A stretch of DNA of 64,000 nt, taken from assembly GCF_013623775.1 (NCBI RefSeq), contig NZ_JABFAM010000001.1, forward strand, positions 124,001 to 188,000, given 5' to 3'. Of the stretch, positions 25,174 to 34,253 are shown one piece after another. The translations under genes were made by a program, and so were the position numbers. The first letter of the stretch is position 1; each line of letters begins with the position of its first letter. The stretch is from Rufibacter sp. XAAS-G3-1 (lineage in GTDB: Bacteria; Bacteroidota; Bacteroidia; Cytophagales; Hymenobacteraceae). The notes beneath the pieces were generated by a model that worked only from the letters and a program-made list of their open reading frames with translations, searched no databases and was not told the DNA's origin.

Positions 25174-25327
25174 TTAGTAGCTACTAAAGTAGCTCATCAA
25201 ACATCTAAAACAGCTAACAATTCCTTTGAAGTAATCAAATTACCCCGAGTACTTATAAATGAATAGTATAATTTCCCTTATCTTTAAGCCCTAAGTATAA
25301 ACTTTCTAAAATCTAAAACTTCAATTA

Positions 25328-25891
25328 ATGAAAAAAGCTTTAAGAATCATGGGTGCAATCATTTTAAGCCTGATTGCAATTAGCATCTTCATGCCTGATC
25401 CAGAAACAACCCAAGCATCAGCCAGTGAACTGACTACTAAAGAAACTGCAACTGAGCCTGCAATACCTGAATCGGTTTGGTCTTATTCAGAAGATATTGA
25501 TAAAATGACCGATGAAAAGAAATACTTTGCTCGTGTCACTTCTACCAATGAAATCGAATTTGATTTTCCTTACCACGGTGGCTCCAACTTTGACATAGTA
25601 GCAAGAAAAGACGGAAAAGAAACAGACTTGATGCTTACAGTTACTAAAGGTCAATTTATTTCTAGTATGGGTGATGAAATTATCAGCATGAAATTTGATA
25701 ATGGGAAAGTCGAAAAATACTACTATACAATGGCTGCCGATGGAAGTGCTGATGTTATTTTCTTCAGTAACCCTGCAAAGATTATCAAAAAGTTAAAAGG
25801 TGCTAAGAAAGTGAAGATTGAGGCAATGTTCTATGATGCCGGCAAGAAGGTCATCGAGTTTGACGTGGATGGATTGAAATGGAATCATTAA
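25328..25891 (+). CDS. Membrane-anchored or exported protein of unknown function
   Basis: 187 residues. An N-terminal hydrophobic helix (LRIMGAIILSLIAISIFM) acts as signal anchor or signal peptide, followed by a Thr/Ala/Glu-rich linker. The rest is a beta-rich domain (VWSYSEDIDKMTDEKKYFAR, EFDFPYHGGSNFDIVARKDG, FSNPAKIIKKLKGAKKVKIE, FDVDGLKW). This resembles a family of uncharacterised exported proteins seen on mobile elements of many bacteria, recalled by pattern only. The gene is AT-rich and lies next to the toxin-antitoxin pair and a MITE, consistent with acquired DNA. Confidence 0.7.
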   Translation: MKKALRIMGAIILSLIAISIFMPDPETTQASASELTTKETATEPAIPESVWSYSEDIDKMTDEKKYFARVTSTNEIEFDFPYHGGSNFDIVARKDGKETDLMLTVTKGQFISSMGDEIISMKFDNGKVEKYYYTMAADGSADVIFFSNPAKIIKKLKGAKKVKIEAMFYDAGKKVIEFDVDGLKWNH

Positions 25892-26070
25892 TGTGGCAAA
25901 ATTACTAAAATAGAAAAGACACCTAACAAGTAATAATCAAGACAAAAGTTCTAACCGTTGTGGCTTATCTGACTGGTAAAAGTGCAGAATTGCTATACTT
26001 AATATTCACCATTTTCCATAGCCAAGCGCATAATGTCTTAAGGTGTACGATGAGCGGGACTCCCACACCT

Positions 26071-26095
26071 AGTCACGGAAGTTACTTCCGTGACT
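26071..26095. repeat. TCACGGAAGT palindrome
   Basis: AGTCACGGAAGT-T-ACTTCCGTGACT is a perfect 25-base palindrome. Related words lie at 26183-26202 (CACGGAAGTAACTTCCGCG), 25020-25036 and 38419-38488. No gene is visible in 25892-26415. Confidence 0.75.
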
Positions 26096-26334
26096 TTCAA
26101 CAATACTGAGGCCATATCTCCTTTTAGAGCCAGTTTCCTAAGAACAGGCTTAAAACCTATATTGAGAGGGTTTCCAATAAGACACGGAAGTAACTTCCGC
26201 GCCATAAAGGAAACCCTGCCTGCTAAAATCCTACCATTCCTCTTCTTCCCCGTACTATCCAGTGAGGCCTCTTGATTACAAGGAAATTTGTATCTTGCCT
26301 TAGACCTCCGGCGGGAGTAACCGCAGACAGCTCA

Positions 26335-26368
26335 TTTTGGTACCGTCTGCGGGTCTCCTGTATATTTG
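26335..26368 (+). promoter_or_regulatory. Promoter of the SnoaL-like gene
   Basis: TTTTG (26335-26339) and TATATTTG (26361-26368), spacing 21, match the Bacteroidota consensus closely. The ATG is 47 bases downstream. Confidence 0.7.
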
Positions 26369-26415
26369 ACGTATATCCTAATATTTAGACCATTCTTATC
26401 CCACCACTCCACCCT

Positions 26416-26808
26416 ATGGAAGCACTCAGCACAGACATTACCGATGAAATCAAAAGCCTTAACTCAAAGTTTGTTTCTTCCTTCAACCAAGGCGATGTGG
26501 GGAGTGTCGCGGATCTGTACACCAAAACGGCTTTGCTGTTGCCCGCCGGCAGTGAACCCGTGAAAGGCCGGGAAGCCATTGTGCAGTACTGGCAGAACGC
26601 CATGGAGATGGGCGTAAAGGCAATCACTTTAGATACCGTAGAAGTAGAACAGCTAGACCTGACCGCCATAGAGCTAGGCACCTACACGCTCAAAGCCGAG
26701 AATGGCAACACCTTGGACTTTGGCAAGTACATGGCCGTCTGGAAGCAGGAAAACCACCACTGGAAAATGCAGAAAGACATCTGGAACAGCAACCAGCAAC
26801 AATCATAG
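26416..26808 (+). CDS. SnoaL/DUF4440-like (NTF2-fold) protein
   Basis: 130 residues. EIKSLNSKFVSSFNQGDVGS, VADLYTKTALLLPAGSEPVK, GREAIVQYWQNAMEMGVK and a C-terminal DFGKYMAVWKQENHHWKMQK DIWN pattern match small NTF2-fold proteins (SnoaL/DUF4440). These bind or transform small molecules in a cone-shaped pocket; no substrate can be named. The gene has a clear promoter 47 bases upstream and two terminator-like hairpins downstream, so it stands alone. Confidence 0.87.
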   Translation: MEALSTDITDEIKSLNSKFVSSFNQGDVGSVADLYTKTALLLPAGSEPVKGREAIVQYWQNAMEMGVKAITLDTVEVEQLDLTAIELGTYTLKAENGNTLDFGKYMAVWKQENHHWKMQKDIWNSNQQQS

Positions 26809-26840
26809 CCATCTTAGGTTTCCATCCCGAACATAAGCCG

Positions 26841-26893
26841 ACAGCCCCGAAACAACAGCCCTTCTTAGAAAGCGGTGGTCGTTTCGGGGCTGT
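26841..26893 (+). terminator. Hairpin terminator after the SnoaL-like gene
   Basis: ACAGCCCCGAAAC (26841-26853) pairs with GTTTCGGGGCTGT (26881-26893) with a 27-base loop. Confidence 0.65.
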
Positions 26894-26966
26894 TTACTTC
26901 CGTCTAGGCTCTTTGCAAGAAAGAAACCTCCCTTGATGAGTCATCCTCTACCTGTAAAAATTGAAA

Positions 26967-27006
26967 GCGTTTCAGGGCTGTTTTCGGGAAAACAGCCCTG
27001 AAACGC
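26967..27006. terminator. Palindrome-family element between convergent genes
   Basis: GCGTTTCAGGGCTGTTTT (26967-26984) and its perfect complement (26989-27006) around CGGG. Confidence 0.8.
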
Positions 27007-27089
27007 CTGGTACGGATAGAGCGTTGTTTTTACCAGGGAAGAACTAGCGGCTTGGAATTGAAAAGTACAGTCACAGCTTACGAAGTGCC

Positions 27090-27338
27090 CTAGAGATCAC
27101 ATTTGAAATACCCGCTGTCATAGCTGTCTGCGGCTACCTTGCCTACCCGCACCAACTGATCAAACCGAATCTCTTCGCCGGTGGCCAGTTCCAGGGTTAG
27201 TTTCCCTGATTTCTCCTCCACCCGCTTGATCATGGCCGTCACTGTGATGAACTCGTTAATGTCAGAGTAGTACTGGATTCGTTGGGAGGTCTTCTTCTGC
27301 ACCGCTTCGGTGACCGCTTCCATCAGGGCATTGTCCAT
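27090..27338 (-). CDS. Small beta-rich protein of unknown function
   Basis: 82 residues: a helical N-terminus (MDNALMEAVTEAVQKKTSQR), then strands VTAMIKRVEEKSGKLTLELA and TGEEIRFDQLVRVGKV, ending SGYFKCDL. The strand order and the 'G-E-x-I-x-F/P-x-x-x-L-V-x-V' pattern resemble Sm-like small barrels such as Rof/YaeO or YolD-like proteins, which would suggest RNA or protein binding, but this is a weak guess. It is monocistronic, and palindrome-family elements lie on both sides (26967-27006 and 27382-27422). Confidence 0.6.
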   Translation of the reverse strand: MDNALMEAVTEAVQKKTSQRIQYYSDINEFITVTAMIKRVEEKSGKLTLELATGEEIRFDQLVRVGKVAADSYDSGYFKCDL

Positions 27339-27381
27339 TTTAAAGGGGGTTGTAAAGTGATACGTTCTTTATACGGCGCGT

Positions 27382-27422
27382 GCGTTTTAGGTTTGTTTTC
27401 TGAAAAACATGCCCAAAACGCC
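27382..27422. repeat. Palindrome-family element in a divergent region
   Basis: GCGTTTTAGGTTTGTTTTC then TGAAAAACATGCCCAAAACGC. It lies between the divergent 27090 gene and katE. The remaining bases to 27875 are AT-rich leader sequence with no recognised element. Confidence 0.7.
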
Positions 27423-27875
27423 TTGGGCAGGAGCTAACCAAGTTATAAATAAGCCCGGCTCTCGCTAGTTTTCAAACTGCTTTCAGTTATAAAGTACAAT
27501 CAAACCTACCTTGCAGCGTCCCTCCTATTAGCAGCAACTTTTGCTTTTCGGCAGCACCCGTTGCTTAAGAGACGGGAACGTCCAATTCTAGGCTTCACTT
27601 CCAAGAACTCAGTTATAGTTTGATTCTCGTCCGGCGTTCTTATTCCAAAAGTTTATACTTGACTGAGCGAGCTACTGGTAGTTTACATTCCCCTGCACTC
27701 ATCTACAGCATCCTTAAATTACAATTTTAATCCTATTTTAATCTAGCAGTATCATAGAAAAATCTAACAAGCCAGCTTTATACCCGTATAGTTTAAGTGA
27801 ACAAGCTTAGAGTTACCAATCCATTGCCATGCCCCAAGGCAATTACCTCCCATCTGAAACAAACCAAGTAGCCTT

Positions 27876-30086
27876 ATGAATAAAGACGAAACTCCCCAGG
27901 ACAAAAACCAAATACCCCGCTCGTACCCGGTAGACGAGAACAGCAAGAAACGGCAGCTCGACTCCTTTAGCGGCGACCCCAGAGACCAGTTCTACACCAC
28001 TGACCAGGGCCTCCGCATCACCGACACCGATAACTCGCTCACCGTCGGCGACCGCGGGCCTACCTTATTGGAAGATTTCCACTTCCGCGAGAAGATGATG
28101 CACCTAGACCATGAGTCCATTCCGGAGCGCGTGGTTCACGCCCGCGGAACCGGGGTGCATGGGTATTTCCAGCCGTACAATGACTCCTTCAAGGAATACA
28201 CCAAAGCCAAGTTCCTCACCGACCCTTCCACCAAAACACCGGTGTTTGTGCGGTTCTCTACGGTGGTAGGCTCCCGCGGCTCCGCCGATACCGTGCGCGA
28301 CGTGCGCGGCTTCGCGACCAAGTTCTACACCTCTGAGGGCAACTATGACCTGGTGGCCAACAACATGCCGCCCTTCTTCATACAAGATGCCATCAAATTC
28401 CCCGACCTGGTGCACTCCATCAAGCCTGAGCCGCACAACGAGATGCCCCAGGCCTCAGCGGCGCACGACAACTTCTGGGATTTTGCCTCTCTGGTGCCGG
28501 AAAGCACGCACATGCTCATGTGGGTACTCTCTGACCGCGCCATTCCGCGCAGCTTCAGAATGATGGAAGGTTTTGGCGTGCACACGTTCCGGTTCATCAA
28601 CGAGGCGGGGAAAGGCAGGTTCGTGAAACTGCACTGGCGGCCCATGCTGGGTGTGAAATCATTGGTGTGGGACGAGGCCCAGAAGCTGGCCGGCAAAGAC
28701 CCCGATTACCTCCGCCGCGACCTCTGGGATGCCATTGAAGCCGGTAATTACCCCGAGTTTGAGCTGGGCGTGCAGATTATTGAAGAGGAAGACGAGCACG
28801 CCTTCGCCTTTGACCTGCTGGATGCCACTAAACTGGTGCCCGAGGAACTGGTGCCCATCACGCCCATCGGGAAGATGGTGCTCAACCGCAACCCAGACAA
28901 TTTCTTCGCCGAGACCGAGCAAGTGGCCTTCCACCCCGGAAACCTGGTGCCCGGCATTGATGTCACCAACGACCCGCTGCTGCAGGGCCGCCTGTTCTCT
29001 TACCTGGACACTCAGCTGAACCGGTTCAACAGCTCCAACTTTGTGGAGGTGCCCATCAACCGCCCCGTGGTGCCGGTGCACAACATCAACGGCGCGGGCT
29101 TTATGCGGCACACCGTGAGCAAAGGGCGCGTGAACTACACCCCCAATTCCCTGGGCGGCGGCTGCCCCATGATGGCTCCCGAGAACATGGGCGGCTACGT
29201 GCATTACACAGAACGCGTGGAAGGCCACAAAATCAGGAAACGGAGCGAGAGCTTCAATGACCACTACAGCCAGGCCACCCTGTTCTGGAACTCCATGACT
29301 GAGGTAGAGAAAAAGCACATTGTGAGCGCGCTGCATTTTGAGTTGGGCAAAGTGGAAACCAAGGCCGTGCGCGAGCGCATGGTGGGCAACCTGGCCCACG
29401 TAGACCTGGAACTGGCCGCCCTTACGGCCGAAGGCATCGGGGTGGAAGCGCCTACGGGTTCTGTAGCGGAGACGGTAAAGAACACGGTAAGCGCCCTCAA
29501 GGAAAAGCTGTCCACGAAGAAAATGGTGGACGAGTCCCCGGCCGTGAGCCAGGAGAAAGGCAAGAAGAAAACCGTCTCCACTTTGAAAGTCGCCATTCTG
29601 GCTGATAAAGGCGTGGATGAAAAACAAGTAACGCAACTCAAAGAAGCCCTGAAAGCCCAAGGCGTGGAAGCCAAAATCATCTCTAAGTTCCTGGGCACCA
29701 TCAAAGGCAGCCACGGCGGCGAGTTGGAAGCCGATAAAAGCCACATCACCGCCGCGTCCGTGCTGTTTGATGCCGTGCTGGTACCCGACGGGAAAGGCTG
29801 CGTGGAGCTCCTGAAAAAACAAGGCGATGCCCTGCACTTCCTCAACGAGACCTTCAAGCACTGCAAAACCATCGGTGCCCTGGGCGAAGGCATTGCACTG
29901 CTGCAAGCCTCAGACTTGAAGGGCGTGGAATATGCTCAGCCTGCCTCCTCGGGTGTTTCCACCAGCAAAGGCGTGGTAACCGCCGGCTCAGAGGCAGACC
30001 TCACCACCTTCGCCGAAGCCTTCCTGACGAGCCTCAGCGAGTACCGCCATTGGGAGCGCGAGGAAAAGGAAATGATCCCGGCTTAG
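27876..30086 (+). CDS. katE: Large-subunit (HPII-type) catalase
   Basis: 736 residues, the size of clade 2 catalases. Heme-pocket His88 is in [20 protein letters not shown], Asn162 in [15 protein letters not shown], and the proximal Tyr in [13 protein letters not shown]. The C-terminal 150 residues ([20 protein letters not shown] onward, with [20 protein letters not shown]) are the flavodoxin/DJ-1-like domain typical of HPII. The enzyme decomposes hydrogen peroxide in the cytoplasm, often in stationary phase. The gene is single, with a terminator at 30105-30144. Confidence 0.96.
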   Translation: MNKDETPQDKNQIPRSYPVDENSKKRQLDSFSGDPRDQFYTTDQGLRITDTDNSLTVGDRGPTLLEDFHFREKMMHLDHESIPERVVHARGTGVHGYFQPYNDSFKEYTKAKFLTDPSTKTPVFVRFSTVVGSRGSADTVRDVRGFATKFYTSEGNYDLVANNMPPFFIQDAIKFPDLVHSIKPEPHNEMPQASAAHDNFWDFASLVPESTHMLMWVLSDRAIPRSFRMMEGFGVHTFRFINEAGKGRFVKLHWRPMLGVKSLVWDEAQKLAGKDPDYLRRDLWDAIEAGNYPEFELGVQIIEEEDEHAFAFDLLDATKLVPEELVPITPIGKMVLNRNPDNFFAETEQVAFHPGNLVPGIDVTNDPLLQGRLFSYLDTQLNRFNSSNFVEVPINRPVVPVHNINGAGFMRHTVSKGRVNYTPNSLGGGCPMMAPENMGGYVHYTERVEGHKIRKRSESFNDHYSQATLFWNSMTEVEKKHIVSALHFELGKVETKAVRERMVGNLAHVDLELAALTAEGIGVEAPTGSVAETVKNTVSALKEKLSTKKMVDESPAVSQEKGKKKTVSTLKVAILADKGVDEKQVTQLKEALKAQGVEAKIISKFLGTIKGSHGGELEADKSHITAASVLFDAVLVPDGKGCVELLKKQGDALHFLNETFKHCKTIGALGEGIALLQASDLKGVEYAQPASSGVSTSKGVVTAGSEADLTTFAEAFLTSLSEYRHWEREEKEMIPA

Positions 30087-30104
30087 AGATCTTCTTCCCG
30101 AGTA

Positions 30105-30144
30105 AAAAAGAAGTCCCTGCCAGATTTGGTGGGGACTTTTTTTT
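30105..30144 (+). terminator. Intrinsic terminator of katE
   Basis: AAAAAAGAAGTCCCTGCC pairs with GGTGGGGACTTTTTTTT; two G-T wobbles; long T-tract. Confidence 0.85.
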
Positions 30145-30156
30145 GGGTTTTGGTTT

Positions 30157-30196
30157 CCGTTTTGAAGCCGTTTTCCAGAAAGTAGCCCTAAAACGG
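30157..30196. repeat. Palindrome-family element downstream of katE
   Basis: CCGTTTTGAAGCCGTTTTCC then AGAAAGTAGCCCTAAAACGG. Imperfect. Confidence 0.65.
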
Positions 30197-30350
30197 TCAG
30201 GAGGTTGCAGCTTCTCCTACAAACTCGAGGTTTCCGGTAATTTGTTGGCGGGTATCACTACATATCGCAGGCAAAAGCCATTTCTCAATATTGGCTCTCT
30301 CACGGTTCCCTTGGTACCTGAAGGGTTTTTGGTCTGTTTCAAAGGAAAAC

Positions 30351-30387
30351 GTTGGCTACTGTTTTCGCAGAAACAGGCTTAAAACGC
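30351..30387. repeat. Palindrome-family element (degenerate)
   Basis: GTTGGCTACTGTTTTCGCAG then AAACAGGCTTAAAACGC, in the gap between katE and the 30502 gene. Confidence 0.5.
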
Positions 30388-30501
30388 CCCGTATCCGCCA
30401 CCGCAAACGTCCTGTCTTTCTCGGTTCATGAAAGAAATCCAGCAAAGATTTCCAGGTTACTTGCTTTCTTTGCAGGCTAGTAGCACGGAAACCAGAGTAC
30501 A

Positions 30502-30990
30502 ATGACGCACGAAGATATAATTGCACCTGCTTGTAAGTGGCTGGTAAAGGAGGGCAGTTGCGCTACAACTTTTAGGGTAACTTCTGAAGCAGAAGGTAAA
30601 AAACAAGCTCCCTACCTCCTTGGCGTTGGTTCCTTTGGCAGAAGCATTACCCTTAAAATCTATCTCTCCCGCCCTGATTTTCTGGAAGACAGGCACGCAC
30701 TTTTCCATGACATTCCCGGAATGGATTTGGGTAGATACCGCTTTCTATATGCCCCTGCGGGGATAATTGAGGCCGAGGAAGTACCAGAAAACTGGGGATT
30801 ACTGCAGGTGAGTGAATTAAAAGCTATCACCTGCGTGCTCAACCCCTACCTTCCGGCAGGCGGCAGCTTCTGGCGTTCTGGTTTTGATGACGCAAATCTC
30901 TATGACCTTCTGGGGGAAAGTGATACCCTATACGCTGCCTGCAGACGCTTCAGGTATGCTTCTGTGCTCCGCCTGCAAATGGCTTTATAA
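30502..30990 (+). CDS. MmcB-like PD-(D/E)XK-fold protein, probably catalytically inactive
   Basis: 162 residues. The segment SRPDFLEDRHALFHDIPGMD, then GRYRFLYAPAGIIEAEEVP with ENWGLL, matches the part of MmcB-related nuclease-fold proteins that follows the catalytic E-x-K strand. Here that strand reads TLKIYLSRPDF, where homologues as I recall them have (I/L)EVK(x)SRxDF, so both catalytic residues appear replaced. The N-terminal region (WLVKEGSCATTFRVTSEAEG) is family-like in position but unusual. It is a lone gene with no known partner nearby. If the alignment is right, it is a non-catalytic DNA-binding relative; otherwise unknown. Confidence 0.55.
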   Translation: MTHEDIIAPACKWLVKEGSCATTFRVTSEAEGKKQAPYLLGVGSFGRSITLKIYLSRPDFLEDRHALFHDIPGMDLGRYRFLYAPAGIIEAEEVPENWGLLQVSELKAITCVLNPYLPAGGSFWRSGFDDANLYDLLGESDTLYAACRRFRYASVLRLQMAL

Positions 30991-31064
30991 AGTTTTTTGT
31001 TTGGCTTGACAGAGCAGTAACCTTTCGCTCCTAAGTACAGAGACAGACTTACTTTATCCTATTT

Positions 31065-31104
31065 GTCCTCCTGAAAGGATCTTGTGGGCGGATTAGCAGA
31101 GCAG
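31065..31104. repeat. Half copy of the 3718-3795 hairpin element
   Basis: TCCTCCTGAAAGGATCTTGT and GGGCGGATTAGCAGAGC match the left arm at 3718-3751. Just upstream, CTAAGTACAGAGACAG also occurs at the end of the 47531-47645 repeat. Confidence 0.6.
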
Positions 31105-31142
31105 GATTACGAGCAGTTGGGCATCTTTTGCCAGAAAACCCT

Positions 31143-32600
31143 TTATTGCAGCGTTTCGCGCACCCGCTGGAGTTCCTGCTCGTTCTCTACCATTACCATG
31201 AGTTTGTCCCTGGCTTCCAGTACCGTAGAACCACCAGGCGTAATAAACTTCCCGTCGCGGTCAATGAGGACAATGAGCGAGGTCTTGGGCAGGCCAAGTT
31301 CTACAATGGGTTTCCCTATGGAGCGCCAGCCCTGGCGCATTTCCAGTTCTACCAGAGAGTTTCGCGAAGCGTAGCCCATTTCCTCCCCCAGGTGCAGCAC
31401 TTTCATATTGTTCTCTTCCTCGCTCAGCTTTAGCCAGTTGGCAACTACTTTGAGCGTGGTACCCTGCAGCATCACCGAGGTAAGGACAATAAAGAACACG
31501 ATATTGAACATCATATCGGCTTTCTCCACGCCCGCCAGCAGCGGGTACATGGCAAACACAATGGGCACCGCCCCCCGCAGCCCCACCCATGACACGTACA
31601 GTTTGTCTTTGAGCGATGCCTTGAAAAACGCCAAGCCCACAAACACGCTCACCGGACGGGCCACAAAAATAAGGAACATAGAGATCAGCAGCCCAGAGCC
31701 TACCACGGGCACAATGTGCGACGGGAACACCAGCAGCCCCAGCATCAAGAACATCACAATCTGCATGAGCCAGGCCAAGCCGTCATAGAACCGCGTAAGG
31801 CTGCGTTTGTGCAAAAAGTTGCTGTTGCCCAGCAGCACCCCCGAGATATACACCGCCAGAAATCCGTTTCCGTTGATGAGGTTGGTAAAGGAGAACGTGA
31901 ACAGCAGCATGGCCAGCGTGAGCGCAGGGTAGAGCCCTTCCTGCTGCAGTCTGATCTTATTGATCGTCCAGCCCATGGTGCGGCCCATGGCAAACCCGGC
32001 CGCCGCGCCAATGCTCATCTGCAAAAAGAACATGGGCACCAACTGCCAGATGCTGGCCTCTTGGTTAGAGAGCAGGAACGTGAAACTCACCGTCAGGAAA
32101 TACGCCATGGGGTCGTTACTGCCAGACTCCAGTTCCAGCGTGGGGCCCAGATTGTTTTTCAGCCCTACTTTGCTGGTCCTCAGGATAGAGAACACCGCCG
32201 CTGCATCTGTGGAAGAGACAATAGCGCCCAGCAGCAATCCTTCCAGCAGGCTGAAATCCATGACATAGGTGGCAAAAACGCCCACCAAGATGGCCGTAAT
32301 GAATACCCCCAGGGTAGAAAGGGCAATGCCGCGCCAGAGAATGGGTTTGGTGGTTTCCCAGCGCGTGTCAAGCCCGCCAGAGAAAAGGATAATGGTCAGG
32401 GCAATGGTACCCAGGGACTGGGCCGACCCGAAATCATCAAAATAAATGCCGCCTATGCCTTCTGAACCGGCCAGCATCCCCACGCCCAAAAAGAGGGCCA
32501 GGGCCGGAATCCCGAAGCGGCCCAGGTTCTTGCTGATCAAGATACTCAGGAATAAAAGGATGGAGGCACCCAGCAATAATTCTTCAATGGTATAGGTCAT
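31143..32600 (-). CDS. Potassium/proton antiporter (NhaP2/CvrA type) with C-terminal TrkA_C domain
   Basis: 485 residues. Twelve or so helices begin EELLLGASILLFLSILISKN; the CPA1 transport core includes FSGGLDTRWETTKPI, SSTDAAAVFSIL and ELESGSNDPMAYFLT, where the SND/ND pair is the ion site. Residues about 400-485 form a cytoplasmic TrkA_C-like module (SLVELEMRQGWRSIGKPIVE, GLPKTSLIVLIDRDGKFITP). This is the arrangement of cytoplasmic-volume K+/H+ antiporters. It is a lone gene; the 427-base gap upstream holds a palindrome-family copy. Confidence 0.93.
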   Translation of the reverse strand: MTYTIEELLLGASILLFLSILISKNLGRFGIPALALFLGVGMLAGSEGIGGIYFDDFGSAQSLGTIALTIILFSGGLDTRWETTKPILWRGIALSTLGVFITAILVGVFATYVMDFSLLEGLLLGAIVSSTDAAAVFSILRTSKVGLKNNLGPTLELESGSNDPMAYFLTVSFTFLLSNQEASIWQLVPMFFLQMSIGAAAGFAMGRTMGWTINKIRLQQEGLYPALTLAMLLFTFSFTNLINGNGFLAVYISGVLLGNSNFLHKRSLTRFYDGLAWLMQIVMFLMLGLLVFPSHIVPVVGSGLLISMFLIFVARPVSVFVGLAFFKASLKDKLYVSWVGLRGAVPIVFAMYPLLAGVEKADMMFNIVFFIVLTSVMLQGTTLKVVANWLKLSEEENNMKVLHLGEEMGYASRNSLVELEMRQGWRSIGKPIVELGLPKTSLIVLIDRDGKFITPGGSTVLEARDKLMVMVENEQELQRVRETLQ

Positions 32601-32725
32601 GTAGTGGCGGCACTAGTTAGAAGAAAAGCGTTTCTACAGAAAAAAAGCCCATCGCGTCACACTCAATATACAAATTCAGGAGAAAAGAAGGCCAGATTTT
32701 CTTCCTTTACTACAGAACCCCATGC

Positions 32726-32774
32726 GCTGTTTGCCTTTTTGGGGGCTTTTTTCATAAAACAAGCGAAAAACAGC
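32726..32774. repeat. Palindrome-family element in a divergent region
   Basis: GCTGTTTGCCTTTTTGGGGG then CTTTTTTCATAAAACAAGCG and AAAAACAGC, between the divergent antiporter and DoxX genes. Confidence 0.6.
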
Positions 32775-33027
32775 CTCCCTCCCTTCTTTCAGGCGTACCC
32801 AATTTCTTCTTCTTCTTCTTCTGAAGGACAGGCAAAACCCATCTGCCCCCTCCTTTATGCCCGTCAGGCTACCCTTTACCGCTACCCCAGAATACCAGAA
32901 AGGGAACTTCAGCCTACTATATTAAACCAAAACTATATAGATTAAATGCTCGTACAATCACAGACTTGCCCTGGTTGACAGGGGTAACGCCAGAACAACA
33001 CCACACCCCAAACTTATTAACTTCTCT

Positions 33028-33438
33028 ATGGAAAGAATATTGGGCAGATACGCCCCCCACCTGTACGCCATCCTGCGCATTGTGGCAGGACTGATGTTCG
33101 CCATGCATGGAACCCAGAAATTATTTGGCTGGCCCGGAGAGAAAGACCCCGCCGAATTAGCGTCCCTTATGGGGGTAGCCGGAATCATTGAGTTGGTGGC
33201 AGGTGTGCTCATCGCCCTTGGCTTCTTTACCAGTTGGGCCGCTTTTATTTCCAGTGGCACCATGGCTGTTGCTTATTTTATGGGGCACGCTTCGGAGGGC
33301 TCACTACCTATCCTGAACCATGGCGAACCGGCAGTTCTGTACTGTTTCCTGTTTCTGTACATTGCGGCCCAGGGTTCTGGCATCTGGAGTGTTGACGGTT
33401 CCCGCCGAAACAACGCGCGGTCTACGTTGCGCTACTAA
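33028..33438 (+). CDS. DoxX family membrane protein
   Basis: 136 residues with four hydrophobic helices. LYAILRIVAGLMFAMHGTQK, LFGWPG and GIIELVAGVLIALGFFTSWA are typical DoxX features (His in MHG, IELVAG). DoxX proteins are small inner-membrane proteins linked in some bacteria to sulfur or redox homeostasis; the function here is unknown. A strong terminator follows at 33483. A second, broken DoxX gene lies 200 bases further on the other strand. Confidence 0.9.
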   Translation: MERILGRYAPHLYAILRIVAGLMFAMHGTQKLFGWPGEKDPAELASLMGVAGIIELVAGVLIALGFFTSWAAFISSGTMAVAYFMGHASEGSLPILNHGEPAVLYCFLFLYIAAQGSGIWSVDGSRRNNARSTLRY

Positions 33439-33482
33439 GGCCTGTGCTTCTGAAACGGTAAATTTCCGGAGCCTTTCTAGGA

Positions 33483-33523
33483 ATAGATGAGCCCTGCCTC
33501 CCTTGAAGGCAGGGCTCATCTAT
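33483..33523. terminator. Strong bidirectional terminator
   Basis: ATAGATGAGCCCTGCCT (33483-33499) pairs with AGGCAGGGCTCATCTAT (33507-33523), a perfect 17-bp stem with TTTTT after it. Confidence 0.88.
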
Positions 33524-33540
33524 TTTTAAGTACCCCAGAA

Positions 33541-33635
33541 CGCTAGCTCGCCACTATGCTTATCTTTCACATGATTCAAAAGCGGCGGGGCGCCGGAAGT
33601 AACCCAAACGCGCCACAGGCGAGCGAGCAAAATCA
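33541..33635. repeat. GC-rich 'CTCGCTCGCG' family repeat, copy B (partial)
   Basis: GCTAGCTCGCC, then AAGCGGCGGGGCGCCGGAAG and GCGCCACAGGCGAGCGAGC, related to 3488-3543. Confidence 0.5.
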
Positions 33636-33646
33636 GCGTGAAAACG

Positions 33647-34040
33647 CTATCTGTTCCTGCCCAATTTGGCGTCTAAGGAATACTGGTTGTAGTTCTCCAC
33701 AAACAAAAGCAGCCCCGCAAAGTACAGGCCGTACAGCATCTGCAGAAATACGTTCTGCCACTCCTCCAGCAGACTACACCAACATCACCAGGGCACCGGC
33801 AATCAGCGCGGAGCGGGTGAACAACCCTATGAGCAGCAGCAACCCTATGAGCAGTTCCAGAAGGGGTAGCACGTAGCTGAACGGTTGCACCAAAGCCGAT
33901 GGCAACATGGAGCCTTGGAACTCCCCCACCACCCACTGGCTGAATTTATCCAGCTTGGGCAGCCGCACCAAGCCGTGCCCGAAGAAGCTGAGCGCAAGCG
34001 GCAGATGGGCCAGCAGATAGGCAAACGGTGCGTTTTTCAT
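33647..34040 (-). pseudogene. Frameshifted DoxX family gene
   Basis: The ATG at 34040 starts MKNAPFAYLLAHLPLALSFF and runs with clear DoxX helices to GLFTRSALIAGALVMLV, where a TAG follows near 33771-33773. A different minus-strand frame then gives LLEEWQNVFLQMLYGLYFAG, LLLFVENYNQYSLDAKLG and a stop at 33647-33649, which is the natural C-terminus of this DoxX subgroup. A small deletion at the junction explains both parts (a few residues also seem to be missing). The gene is thus disrupted unless this is an assembly error. Confidence 0.78.
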
Positions 34041-34054
34041 ACCAGTTTCATTTG

Positions 34055-34097
34055 TGTGTTTTACGCCTGTTTCCCGGAAAACTGCCCCAAAACGGCA
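34055..34097. repeat. Palindrome-family element
   Basis: TGTGTTTTACGCCTGTTTCC then CGGAAAACTGCCCCAAAACG, 15 bases upstream of the DoxX pseudogene start. Confidence 0.65.
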
Positions 34098-34157
34098 GTC
34101 TTTGACCAATTTTAGTTACAAGGTGTACCCGTAGTACGAATACGTTGGCAATTCTTA

Positions 34158-34253
34158 GAGCATGCTTAAACTTTGAATTGGTAAGCAAAAATGGCAAACG
34201 CAGGTTCTTGCTCTGGCCATTTGCAGCACAAGGGACAAAGTTCAACCATGCTC
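34158..34253. mobile_element. TTA-flanked MITE, copy B
   Basis: Ends GAGCATGCTTAAACTTTG / CAAAGTTCAACCATGCTC, flanked by TTA at 34155-34157 and 34254-34256 (96 bp). The right-hand TTA is the stop codon (TAA on the minus strand) of the HAD gene. Confidence 0.85.

Noticed and set aside
28659-29906. 415-residue open frame on the minus strand
   Set aside because: Antisense shadow of katE with a His/Gly-rich, domain-free translation.
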